Assembly: GCA_959606065.1 (NCBI GenBank)
Contig: CAUHHV010000014.1
Location: 1 to 55,120, forward strand
DNA from: an uncultured Collinsella sp.
Lineage (GTDB): Bacteria; Actinomycetota; Coriobacteriia; Coriobacteriales; Coriobacteriaceae
DNA length: 55,120 nt
Direction of reading: 5' to 3'
Positions 15,832 through 23,645 of the stretch are shown here, piece after piece (positions within the stretch are counted from its first letter, which is position 1; the number at the start of each line of letters is the position of its first letter). A program made the translations under genes and the position numbers. Below the pieces are notes generated by a model. It was not told where the DNA came from. It saw only the letters and a program-made list of their open reading frames with translations, and did no database searches.

Positions 15832-17280
15832 CTAGGCCAGGTCGGCGCCGTTGGACTCGATGACCTTCTTGTACCAGAAGAAGCTGTCCTTGCGGCTGCG
15901 GGCGAGCGTGCCGTTGCCGTCGTTGTCCTTGTCGACGTAGATAAAGCCGTAGCGTTTCTTCATCTCGCCGGTCGAGGCGCTCACCAAATCGATGCAGCCC
16001 CACATGGTGTAGCCCATCAGGTCCACGCCGTCCTCGATGGCAATCTCCATCTGCTTGATATGCTCGCGCAGGTAATCGATGCGGTAGCTGTCGTGAATCG
16101 AACCGTCCGCCTCGACCTCGTCCACCGCGCCCAGGCCGTTCTCGACAATCATCAGCGGCACCTGGTAGCGGTCGTAGACCTCCTCCAGGTAGTAGCGCAA
16201 GCCCTCGGGGTCGATCGCCCAACCCCAATCGCTCTTCTTGAGATACTCGTTGCCGGCGCCACCAAAAATGTTGCCTTGCTCCAGCAGCACCGGGTCGGCC
16301 GTGGCGGTGGCGCTCATGTAGTAGCTAAAGCTGTAGAAGTCGACCTTGCCGGCGGCCAGCGTGGCGGCGTCCTCGGGCGAAACCTCCACGTGCACGCCTT
16401 CGCGGCGCCACACGCTGGGCGCCCACGAGGGATACGCACCGCGCACCTGCACGTCGCCGCAGTAGAAGTTCATCTCGCGCTGCTGCTTTTGTGCGGCCAG
16501 AACGTCTGCCGGGTTGCACGTGTGCGGATAGCAAGCGTTGCCGGCGATCATGCAGCCGATCTTGTTCTGTGGGTCGATCTGATGGCCCATGGAGACGCAC
16601 TTGGCGCTCGCCAGGAACTGATGGTGCAGGGCATCGAAGCGCGCCTGCGGATCATCCCATTCGCAATTGCCAAAGGTCATGGGCGTGTCAGTTGCCTCGG
16701 GCACCATGCCGCCGCCCATCACGCCGCCAAAGCCGCCCATGAGCAGGCAATTGATTTCGTTAAAGGTGAGCCAGTAGCGCACCAGCCCCTTGTACTCGGT
16801 CATGACGGTACGGGCGTAGTTGAGATAGAAATCGATGAGCTTGGGGTTCTTCCAGCCGCCGTAGTTTTTGGACAGGCCATAGGGCAGCTCGTAGTGGCTG
16901 AGGGTGACCATGGGTTCGATGCCCTGCTCCTGACAGGCCTGGAACACGCGGCGGTAGAACTCGATGCCGGCCTGGTTGGGCTCGGCCTCATCGCCGTTGG
17001 GGAAGATGCGGCTCCAGTTGATGGACATGCGGTAGCACTTAAAGCCCATCTCGCCAAAGAGCTTGATGTCGTCAAGATAATGATGGTACATATCCACGGC
17101 CTCGTGGCTGGGATAGTGGTACTGGGGCAGAATGCCGTCGGTGATGTGGCGCGGCTCGGAGACCGTGCCGCCCGTCATGATGTCGGGAACGCCGAGGCCC
17201 TTGCCATCCTCGTTGTATCCACCTTCGCACTGATTGGCGGCAGTGGCGCCGCCCCACAGAAATCCATCGGGAAAAGCCAT
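15832..17280 (-). CDS. 6-phospho-beta-glucosidase, GH1
   Basis: This cytoplasmic enzyme hydrolyses phosphorylated beta-glucosides delivered by the PTS. The 482-residue protein has the GH1 N-terminal motif FLWGGATAANQCEGG, the acid/base E175 (TFNEIN), the nucleophile E380 (IVENGLG) and the C-terminal phosphate-recognition segment (SASTGEMKKRYGFIYVD) that marks the phospho-glucosidase branch. AAGGAG precedes the ATG. It is the third gene of the licT-EIIBC-GH1 cluster, but a terminator and a MITE-like palindrome lie between it and the EIIBC gene, so it may also have its own promoter. Confidence 0.93.
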   Translation of the reverse strand: MAFPDGFLWGGATAANQCEGGYNEDGKGLGVPDIMTGGTVSEPRHITDGILPQYHYPSHEAVDMYHHYLDDIKLFGEMGFKCYRMSINWSRIFPNGDEAEPNQAGIEFYRRVFQACQEQGIEPMVTLSHYELPYGLSKNYGGWKNPKLIDFYLNYARTVMTEYKGLVRYWLTFNEINCLLMGGFGGVMGGGMVPEATDTPMTFGNCEWDDPQARFDALHHQFLASAKCVSMGHQIDPQNKIGCMIAGNACYPHTCNPADVLAAQKQQREMNFYCGDVQVRGAYPSWAPSVWRREGVHVEVSPEDAATLAAGKVDFYSFSYYMSATATADPVLLEQGNIFGGAGNEYLKKSDWGWAIDPEGLRYYLEEVYDRYQVPLMIVENGLGAVDEVEADGSIHDSYRIDYLREHIKQMEIAIEDGVDLMGYTMWGCIDLVSASTGEMKKRYGFIYVDKDNDGNGTLARSRKDSFFWYKKVIESNGADLA

Positions 17281-17362
17281 GTTGGCTCCTTTCGTACGTG
17301 TTGGGGGTGGTTGCGCGGACGTCGAAGCGGCGTCCGCAGGGAAATTTGCGTCCGGAGCGAGG

Positions 17363-17566
17363 CCCGCGCAGGAACCGCCGCCACGAAACCGGCCTATCTA
17401 CTACTTTTTACCGCAAACCCCTGACCACACCGCAATTGCCAAAAATAAAACCGCAGGTAGACGGCTTGGCGATTTTTGGTAAACCGCCGTATGGTTGGCC
17501 CCTACCGTTAAAAGGTAGTAGATAGGCCAGTTTCGTGGCGAGGCCTCTATCGACGCCTGTGCGGGA
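17363..17566. repeat. MITE-like imperfect palindrome (element E)
   Basis: Inner arms at 17381-17410 and 17509-17538 match as an inverted repeat at 28 of 30 bases. Outer CCCGCGCAGG (17363-17372) and CCTGTGCGGG (17557-17566) extend the symmetry, and an inner CCAAAAAT/ATTTTTGG pair continues it. There is no coding capacity. The arm core AGTAGATAGGCC nearly matches a segment of repeat family C. It fills most of the 358-bp gap 17281-17638. Confidence 0.75.
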
Positions 17567-17585
17567 CCCCTCGTCCATTTGGAAA

Positions 17586-17614
17586 AAGCCGGCGGGGCGC
17601 TCCCCCGCCGGCTT
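17586..17614 (-). terminator. Terminator after the PTS EIIBC gene
   Basis: A 12-bp GC-rich stem (17586-17597 with 17603-17614) is followed on the minus strand by TTTCC, giving a CTTTTTCC tail. It lies 25 bp past the EIIBC stop codon and should reduce readthrough into the GH1 gene. Confidence 0.85.
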
Positions 17615-17638
17615 GGTACCGAGTCTTTGTCGTTTGGG

Positions 17639-19078
17639 CTACTTGGCAGCCTCGGGCTTGTAGGTGGCAAACTCGATCGCAAAGCCCACGGCGGCACCCA
17701 CGAGCGAGGCAACGATAGCCCAGATCATGTGGTTGATGCCGTTAACACCGGAGGGATCGATGAAGGACAGCCAGTTGAAGACGCCCAGACCACCGGACAT
17801 GTACACCACGGCGCCGGAGATACCGATGATGAGGCCGCCCACGGCAGAACCGATGCTGGCGTTGATGAAGGCCTTCTTATCGGGCAGGGCGACACCGTAG
17901 ATAGCGGGCTCGGTGACGCCAAAGAAGAAAGCGGAGATCATGGCCGGCAGCGCGATGCCGCGGAACTTCTCGTCCTTGTTCTTGAGATACATGGCAAAGA
18001 GCACGGCGCCCAGCGAGAAGGAGTGGGCGATAACGGAGCCCAGGATGTAGTCGTGGCCCAGAGTGGACAGGTTGACCAGCGCGATGGGCACGAGCGACCA
18101 GTGGAAGCCAAAGATGACCAGGCACATCCAGAAGGCACCGACGAGGGTGCAGCCCAAGAGGGAGCCGATCATGGGCAGGCCAAACAGCAGTGCGAAGAAC
18201 TCACCGAGCAGGTTGGTGATGAGCGTGGCGATGGGGCCAATGACCAGGTAGCCAAGGGTGACGGTGACAGTGACGACGATCAGCGGGGTGAAGAACATCT
18301 TCATAGAAGCGGGCATCCACTTCTTAACCCAGTGCTCGAGGGTCGAGCCAAACCAGACCATGAGAAGGATGGGGATAACGGAGCTGGTGTAACCCGAGGC
18401 AGGCATGATGAGCGGCAGGCCCAGGAACGTGGTGTACCAAGAGAAGGTACCGGCAAAGCCGAGCTCGACGGAGCCGACAACCTCGCCCGAGGTCAGGGCA
18501 ACCATGGTGGGGTACACCAGAGCAAAGGCGATGGCCATGCCGTTGAACTCGCTCATCTTGAACTTCTTGGCGGCGGTGTAGCCGAGCACCACGGGCAGGA
18601 AGTAGAACATGCCGTCAGCGACGGTGTAGAGCAGCGTGTAGGCGCCGTCGTTGGCAAAGCTCGGGACCAGGAAGGTAGCGAGCGCCAGCAGGCCCTTCAT
18701 GATACCGGCGGCGGCGAAGGTGCCGAGCATGGGGGCGAAGATGCCCGAGATGAGGTCGATGATCACATCGGTAACGCCCTTGGGAGCGGCATCGTCGTCA
18801 TCGGCGTCGACGGCGCCGCCGTCCCTAAAACCGCCGGCCTTGAGAACGGCGTCGTAGACGTCCTCGACAATGTTGCCCACAACAACCTGGTACTGGCCGT
18901 TGGCGTGCATGACCTTGATGACGTTGGGCAGCTGAGAGATTGCCTCGTCATTGGCCTTCGACTCGTCCTTGAGCTTAAAACGAACACGGGTAATGCAGTG
19001 TGCGACGCATTTGACGTTGGACTTGCCGCCAGCTAGCTCTACGATCTGGGTAGCAAGATCGTCGTATTTACCTGCCAT
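17639..19078 (-). CDS. Beta-glucoside-type PTS permease, EIIBC
   Basis: This PTS transporter imports and phosphorylates a beta-glucoside. The 479-residue protein has an EIIB domain (about 1-90) with the phosphocysteine C28 in HCITRVRF, then a membrane EIIC domain with about ten hydrophobic segments. No EIIA domain follows; the product ends at YKPEAAK, so EIIA must come from elsewhere. An ATG seven codons upstream is also open, but AGAGGA is well spaced from the ATG at 19078 and the family start fits. LicT upstream and phospho-beta-glucosidase downstream support the substrate class. The exact sugar is unknown. Confidence 0.93.
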   Translation of the reverse strand: MAGKYDDLATQIVELAGGKSNVKCVAHCITRVRFKLKDESKANDEAISQLPNVIKVMHANGQYQVVVGNIVEDVYDAVLKAGGFRDGGAVDADDDDAAPKGVTDVIIDLISGIFAPMLGTFAAAGIMKGLLALATFLVPSFANDGAYTLLYTVADGMFYFLPVVLGYTAAKKFKMSEFNGMAIAFALVYPTMVALTSGEVVGSVELGFAGTFSWYTTFLGLPLIMPASGYTSSVIPILLMVWFGSTLEHWVKKWMPASMKMFFTPLIVVTVTVTLGYLVIGPIATLITNLLGEFFALLFGLPMIGSLLGCTLVGAFWMCLVIFGFHWSLVPIALVNLSTLGHDYILGSVIAHSFSLGAVLFAMYLKNKDEKFRGIALPAMISAFFFGVTEPAIYGVALPDKKAFINASIGSAVGGLIIGISGAVVYMSGGLGVFNWLSFIDPSGVNGINHMIWAIVASLVGAAVGFAIEFATYKPEAAK

Positions 19079-19196
19079 GATCTGTCCTCTCTTTTCCAAA
19101 TTTCGGCAAAAATATCCCCTACCGCGAGCCGGTACCTTGCCCGCAGTTAGAAACCAAAAAGAATTGTTGCGATTGCCGCCGGGCTGGCGGCTTTAC

Positions 19197-20042
19197 TCAC
19201 TCGGTCTGCGAAGCCGATCGCAGACGGTTGATATGCATCATCAGATACAAGAGTTCCTCGTCCGAGCAGCTCTGCTTGAACTCTTTCTCGAACACGCGGT
19301 TGATGGCGTATGCGCACTGGTAGGCCTCGGGAAAATCGCGGGCGGCCTGCATAAACAGTGAGGAGTTCTCGGTCTGCGTGCACTTGCCCTTGCAGAGGCG
19401 GCGAACCAAAAAGCGCAGGTGCGCAAGAAAGCGAATGTAGCAGTACGACGCCGTGTCGAGCGAGCAGCCAAGCTGCTTTTCCACGGAATGGGTCACCTCG
19501 TCGAGCACGCGGGTGCTCTTCATGATGAAGTCCATGTCCTTGGCGCGGCCCATGCCATCGACCTCGGCGTTAACGATGTGGAGCGCGATGCTCGTGGCCT
19601 CGTTCTGGCCCAACTTGGCGCCAGTGTGCTTTTGCACGATGGCAAGCGCCGCCTGGCCGATCTGGAGCTCGCGCGGGTAGATGAAGGCCACCTCGTGCTC
19701 GAGCGGATTGGGAGCGCTGAGCTGGTCGTCGTCGCGCTGGACGGCAAACTGCAGGTGATCTGCCAGGATAAAGGGCAGGCCACCGGATAGCTTGCAGCCA
19801 AGCTGCTGGGATGCGAAGCAGGCGATGTCGCTCGCGGCGAGCAAAACGTCGTCGGGAAGGGTGCCGACCATATCCTGCAAGCTCTCGGGAACGTTATAGA
19901 ATTTGCGCTGGATAAGGGACTCATCGGCAAGCTCGTAGGGCATCTCGTGAAAACCGATGCCCTTGCCAAAGACAACAACCTCTCGGCCGTCATCGCTGGC
20001 GGCAAGAGCAACGTTATTGTTGATCTTCTTTAAAATGAGCAT
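19197..20042 (-). CDS. licT: BglG/LicT family transcriptional antiterminator
   Basis: This RNA-binding protein prevents premature termination in beta-glucoside operons when sugar is present. The 281-residue protein has an N-terminal CAT RNA-binding domain (about 1-58, starting MLILKKINNNVALA) and two PRD domains whose regulatory histidines can be placed at H96 and H155 (PRD1) and H208 and H270 (PRD2). These are phosphorylation sites for EII and HPr in the family. GAGGAG precedes the ATG. It is first in the cluster and has a RAT-like hairpin in its own leader, so it probably autoregulates. Confidence 0.93.
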   Translation of the reverse strand: MLILKKINNNVALAASDDGREVVVFGKGIGFHEMPYELADESLIQRKFYNVPESLQDMVGTLPDDVLLAASDIACFASQQLGCKLSGGLPFILADHLQFAVQRDDDQLSAPNPLEHEVAFIYPRELQIGQAALAIVQKHTGAKLGQNEATSIALHIVNAEVDGMGRAKDMDFIMKSTRVLDEVTHSVEKQLGCSLDTASYCYIRFLAHLRFLVRRLCKGKCTQTENSSLFMQAARDFPEAYQCAYAINRVFEKEFKQSCSDEELLYLMMHINRLRSASQTE

Positions 20043-20105
20043 GAAAAAACTCCTCAGACATCGGCGCTAGACGACGGGGCGATATTCCTCGTCTTCTATT
20101 ATGCG

Positions 20106-20136
20106 CAAGTGATGCCTCCCGAGGAGTAACAAACTT
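20106..20136 (-). promoter_or_regulatory. RAT-like antiterminator hairpin in the licT leader
   Basis: On the minus strand CAAGT TTGTTA CTCC TCGG GAGG CATC ACTTG folds into paired outer and inner stems separated by asymmetric internal loops. TTGTTACT and GGCA match the ribonucleic antiterminator pattern bound by LicT CAT domains. An AGACGA/TCGTCT hairpin follows but has no good U-tract. A weaker resemblance occurs before EIIBC, where TAACTGCGGGCAAGG abuts a TACCG/CGGTA stem with a T5 tail. Confidence 0.5.
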
Positions 20137-20233
20137 GTGAGCACGTGGGCGATTGTAGGATGAAACTTGTATGCAGCGTAAGCCCCATTGGCGCGAAAGT
20201 CCGCCGAACGGTAGGAAATAGCCTGTAAACGGC

Positions 20234-20274
20234 AAAACCACCGCAAAGGTGCCTGGCCCCTTTGCGGTGGTTTT
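20234..20274. repeat. Hairpin repeat family B, copy 5
   Basis: The longest B stem: AAAACCACCGCAAAGG with CCTTTGCGGTGGTTTT (16 bp). It carries the same compensatory A-to-G/T-to-C change as copy 2 but the GCCTGGCC loop of copies 3 and 4. It begins 17 bp past the histidine phosphatase stop codon. Confidence 0.88.
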
Positions 20275-20290
20275 GGCTGATGCCCCGATG

Positions 20291-20875
20291 CTACTCGCGC
20301 GGGGTGCCGTAGGGGTTGTACAGATCTGCGAGAGCGAATGTGCTGGTGGCAGGATTAAAGTCGAGTTCGAGCACGCAGCAGTTGCCGATGCGGTTCTTCA
20401 TCTTGAGCGGCTCCACGCCCACGCCGCGCATAACCTGAGCCGCTGCGGCGCCATGGCTCACGCATAGCACGCTCTCATGCCCAGGGCGCTGCATGAGCTC
20501 GGTGATGGTCGCCATGATGCGCTCGCGAAACTCGTCTTCGCCCTCGCCGTCATACTGCTTGTAAAAATCGCCGTACGGCAGGCGCGGATTCAAATCCTCG
20601 CTCGCGCCCTCAAACTTGCCAAAGTTCCACTCCTTAAGGCCCTTGACGCGCTCGTAAGGCTGACCGGGAAACGCAAGTTCAAGCGTGTCGCACGCACGCT
20701 CGGACGTCGAACTGTACGCATGGTCAAACGTAAGGCCACGCCCTCGCAGGGTCGCACCGACAGTTTTAGCCTGCTCGATCCCCAGCTCGGTAAGCGGCGA
20801 GTCGCACCAACCCTGCTTGCGGCGAAGCAGGTTAAAGAGCGTTTGACCGTGACGCATAAAGTACAGTTTTGGCAT
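20291..20875 (-). CDS. Histidine phosphatase (phosphoglycerate-mutase-like)
   Basis: The 194-residue cytoplasmic protein belongs to the histidine phosphatase superfamily. The catalytic RHG motif is MRHGQT with H9, the second core histidine is in CVSHGAAA, and an Arg pair and Glu (SSTSERACDT, LKEWNFGKFEG) complete the pocket. Sequence alone does not tell a phosphoglycerate mutase from a broad phosphatase; the short length favours a phosphatase. ACGGAGGT precedes the ATG, and a promoter with 19-bp spacing lies upstream. It appears monocistronic. Confidence 0.9.
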   Translation of the reverse strand: MPKLYFMRHGQTLFNLLRRKQGWCDSPLTELGIEQAKTVGATLRGRGLTFDHAYSSTSERACDTLELAFPGQPYERVKGLKEWNFGKFEGASEDLNPRLPYGDFYKQYDGEGEDEFRERIMATITELMQRPGHESVLCVSHGAAAAQVMRGVGVEPLKMKNRIGNCCVLELDFNPATSTFALADLYNPYGTPRE

Positions 20876-20907
20876 GAGACCTCCGTAATCGCAATCGTTT
20901 GTCAGCG

Positions 20908-20938
20908 ATTATTGCACCTTGAGGTAGGTTTAAGTCAA
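20908..20938 (-). promoter_or_regulatory. Candidate promoter of the histidine phosphatase gene
   Basis: TTGACT (20933-20938) and AATAAT (20908-20913) are separated by 19 bp, and the spacer contains ACCT...AAGGT dyad symmetry. A long spacer with internal symmetry is a feature of promoters controlled by MerR-family proteins. The regulator is unknown. Confidence 0.4.
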
Positions 20939-20955
20939 AGCCTCTTTGGCAAAAA

Positions 20956-20988
20956 CCACCACAAAGGTGCCTGACCCCTTTGTGGTGG
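20956..20988. repeat. Hairpin repeat family B, copy 6
   Basis: CCACCACAAAGG with CCTTTGTGGTGG and a TGCCTGACC loop. It lies 59 bp past the moaC-mobB stop codon, directly beyond family D copy 1, so two repeat hairpins follow the same gene. Confidence 0.87.
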
Positions 20989-21007
20989 AAATGGCGTTTG
21001 CCCAGAT

Positions 21008-21048
21008 AAAACCTGCCAAAACAAACCTGTCCCTTTTTGGCAGGTTTT
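21008..21048 (-). repeat. Hairpin repeat family D, copy 1, overlapping a stop codon
   Basis: A 14-bp stem (AAAACCTGCCAAAA with TTTTGGCAGGTTTT) encloses a loop that reads GGGACAGGTTTG on the minus strand. The TAA stop of moaC-mobB (21047-21049) lies within the edge of the stem, and on the minus strand the stem ends in GGTTTTATC. It probably acts as the terminator of that operon. Confidence 0.82.
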
Positions 21049-22351
21049 AGGCCAGATGGTCTTGGATAAGATCGCAGATGGCTCGGGCGTCGTTGATGTT
21101 GATGGCTCGGGTCGCGAAGCCGGCGTCGAAGGCCTGACGCGCCAGGACCTCATTGCAGGCAAGCGCCAGCGTGCGACCGTCGACCAAGTCAAGCGAGCTC
21201 TTGCCGCGCAGGCGATCCACACCCGATCGCGCGACGACGATGTTGTCGAAGCCCTCGGTCTTGTAGCCCTCGATGATCACCACGTCGACATCGTTGTAGC
21301 GCGACAGCAGCTCGCGCGCGGGCATCTCGTCCTCCTCGCGCGTGTCGGCGTACTCCGCCCAGCGCGTGGCACAGATGAGCCCCACGTGCTTGGAGCCGGC
21401 CTGGTGATGGCGCCACGTGTCCTTAGCGGGCACATCGATATCAAAGCCGTGATGCCCGTGATGCTTGAGCGAACCCACGCGCAGGCCGCGGCGGGTGAGC
21501 TCGGCGATAACCTTCTCGACGAGCGTGGTCTTGCCCGAGTTCTGGTAGCCGATAAACGCGATCGCGGGGACGGCCGGGGCCGGAGCTGCGGACGCGACGG
21601 CGACAGGCGCGCTTGCGGGTGCGGCACCGTCAGCAGCCACAGCCTCAACAGCAGCGGCCTGACGCTCTGCACGATCCCACACGCCCGAGCGACCGCCCTC
21701 CTTGTGCAGCAGGCGCACGTCGACGATCTCCATGCCGCGATCGACGGCCTTGCACATGTCATAGATCGTAAGGCACGCGGCACTCGCACCGGTCAGAGCC
21801 TCCATCTCGATACCCGTCTTGCCCGTCACGCCGGCCGTGACCAGTACGTGAAAACCAACCTGCCCGTCCGAACGCGCCGGCGCCCAGCCCTCGGGCACGT
21901 CCTCGGCCGGCGTCCCCGCCGGAGCGATGGGCGCAATGTCGCACTTACTCTTGGTAATGAGCAGCGGATGGCACATGGGAATGATGTCGCTCGTGCGTTT
22001 GATGGCCATGATGCCCGCCACACGCGCGCAGGCAAGCACATCGCCCTTTTTGGCGCGGTCCTGCAGCACCATGGTCTGCGTCTCGGGATGCATGAGGATG
22101 GTGCCCTCGGCGATGGCAATGCGATGGGTCTCGGCCTTGTCGGACACGTCGACCATGCGTACCTCGCCCTTGGCGTCCACGTGTGTAAGCTCGTCGCGAC
22201 GGGCGTCGCGGGCGGGCTCGGCGACAGCGCTGGCAGTCGGCTGCGCGGACGCGTCGGCGTTGCCAGCATTCGCCGCAGCCGTGACTTTGTGGGCAGACAT
22301 CGCGGCCCTGCGAGCGGCCTTGGTGGCATCGGCGTACCTGCTCCTGGCCAT
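21047..22351 (-). CDS. MoaC-MobB fusion, molybdenum cofactor biosynthesis
   Basis: The 434-residue protein joins two Moco enzymes. After a low-complexity N-terminus, residues about 55-230 form MoaC (cyclic pyranopterin monophosphate synthase) with its signature segments KRTSDIIPMCHPLLITK and GKTGIEMEALTGASAA. An Ala/Pro-rich linker of about 40 residues leads to MobB (about 265-434) with the P-loop GYQNSGKTT and the KHHGHH segment. MobB is a GTP-binding adaptor that helps MobA. The ATG at 22351 was chosen because GGAGG lies eight bases upstream; the gap to the moaA stop is four bases. Such fusions are uncommon outside this lineage, in my recollection. Confidence 0.92.
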   Translation of the reverse strand: MARSRYADATKAARRAAMSAHKVTAAANAGNADASAQPTASAVAEPARDARRDELTHVDAKGEVRMVDVSDKAETHRIAIAEGTILMHPETQTMVLQDRAKKGDVLACARVAGIMAIKRTSDIIPMCHPLLITKSKCDIAPIAPAGTPAEDVPEGWAPARSDGQVGFHVLVTAGVTGKTGIEMEALTGASAACLTIYDMCKAVDRGMEIVDVRLLHKEGGRSGVWDRAERQAAAVEAVAADGAAPASAPVAVASAAPAPAVPAIAFIGYQNSGKTTLVEKVIAELTRRGLRVGSLKHHGHHGFDIDVPAKDTWRHHQAGSKHVGLICATRWAEYADTREEDEMPARELLSRYNDVDVVIIEGYKTEGFDNIVVARSGVDRLRGKSSLDLVDGRTLALACNEVLARQAFDAGFATRAININDARAICDLIQDHLA

Positions 22352-22355
22352 ATGA

Positions 22356-23411
22356 TCATCCTCCGATTTGGGACATGAATCGTTGCGTGCCCTCAATTAT
22401 CGCGTGTTCCTGCGGTTTGTGGGCCACGGCATCGCGCCAAATCGAAAGTACCTGCATATCATCACCACGGCGCAGGGCATCGCGCACCGAATACTCGGCA
22501 TCGCTGAACAGGCACGGACGCACGTTGCCATCGGCCGTCAGGCGCAGACGGTTGCAATTCGCACAAAAATGGTTGGACATGGCGCTGATAAAGCCGACCG
22601 TTCCCGCCGCGCCCGGAAAGTGCCAATAGCGCGCGGGACCCGCGCCGGCAGGAGCGTCGTTGATGTCGAGTGGCTCAAGCTCGCCCAGCCCCGTCGCGGC
22701 GGCCCCGGCATTGATGCGAGCCCGCAGCTCGTCGCTCGGCACGGTGTCGCTCGCGTCCCACAGCTCGGGATTGAGCGCGGGCGCATGCGGGTCCACGGCG
22801 CAATGCGAGCTCGTGCGCTCGTCGCCAATGGGCATGTATTCGATAAAGCGCAGGTGGATGGGGCGGTCGACGGTCAGCCGCGCAAGGGCCGCCACATCTT
22901 GGTTGAGTCGGCGCACCACAACGCAGTTGACCTTAACGGGCTCAAAGCCCCAAGCCAGCGCCGCGTCGATGCCGGCCATGGTCTGTTCGAGCCGACCCAG
23001 ACGCGTGATCTTTCCAAACAGCGTAGGGTCGAGCGTGTCGAGCGAGATGTTGACGCGGTTAAGCCCGGCATCTTTGAGCTGCGGTGCCAACTTGGGCAGC
23101 AGGGCGCCGTTGGTGGTGAGCGAGATGTCCTCGATCTGCGGGATCGCGCGGATGTCACGAATGAGCGGAATGATACGGCGGCTGACCAGCGGCTCGCCAC
23201 CCGTCAGGCGCACGCGGCGAATGCCCTCCCCCGCTACCAAGCGCACAAAGCGGGCGATTTCCTCGGCACTGAGTAGCTCGTCGTGTGCACGGGGCGCCAC
23301 GCCATCGGCCGGCATGCAGTAAATGCAGCGAAAATTGCACTTGTCGGTAACGGCAATGCGAAGGTAGTTGATATCGCGGCCAAAACCGTCATGTTGCACG
23401 TGCCCGTCCAC
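22356..23411 (-). CDS. moaA: GTP 3',8-cyclase, radical SAM
   Basis: MoaA carries out the first step of molybdenum cofactor synthesis, converting GTP to 3',8-cyclo-GTP. The 351-residue product has the radical-SAM cluster at C25, C29 and C32 (DKCNFRCIYC), a second C-terminal cluster (NHFCANCNRLR followed by a downstream Cys in VRPCLF), and the conserved C-terminal double glycine (SQIGG) needed for activity. The GTG at 23411 is the best start: GGGGAGG lies four bases upstream and the next codons match the family N-terminus. It is first in a two-gene moaA-moaC/mobB operon. Confidence 0.94.
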   Translation of the reverse strand: MDGHVQHDGFGRDINYLRIAVTDKCNFRCIYCMPADGVAPRAHDELLSAEEIARFVRLVAGEGIRRVRLTGGEPLVSRRIIPLIRDIRAIPQIEDISLTTNGALLPKLAPQLKDAGLNRVNISLDTLDPTLFGKITRLGRLEQTMAGIDAALAWGFEPVKVNCVVVRRLNQDVAALARLTVDRPIHLRFIEYMPIGDERTSSHCAVDPHAPALNPELWDASDTVPSDELRARINAGAAATGLGELEPLDINDAPAGAGPARYWHFPGAAGTVGFISAMSNHFCANCNRLRLTADGNVRPCLFSDAEYSVRDALRRGDDMQVLSIWRDAVAHKPQEHAIIEGTQRFMSQIGG

Positions 23412-23540
23412 GCAGCCTCCCCTCACGCGGCGTTTTATTCTTCGGAAAACATAATACCGCACGGGAGAATCATGCCGACACCCGTACGACAGGACAGGTC
23501 GCTTCGAGCAAAACGGACTTTCCAAGCCCATCCTCAGCAC

Positions 23541-23609
23541 GCAAACCATCACAACATTCGATGCTTTTCCCGATTTTGGCGAAAAACGTCGAATGTTGTG
23601 ATGGTTTGC
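23541..23609. repeat. Hairpin repeat family A, copy 3
   Basis: It has 18-bp arms with interior TGCTTTTCCCGATTTTGGCG, inverted relative to copies 1 and 2. It differs from copy 4 at two interior bases only. It lies 36 bp past the stop codon of the hypothetical gene at 23646. Confidence 0.87.
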
Positions 23610-23645
23610 CTACCCACGGCACCCCGTAGAAGGACCAAAACGCCC

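Noticed and set aside
23412..23540. Moco riboswitch in front of moaA
   Set aside because: The leader does not fold into the conserved Moco-RNA core that I know; only short AT-rich runs and weak promoter-like hexamers are seen.
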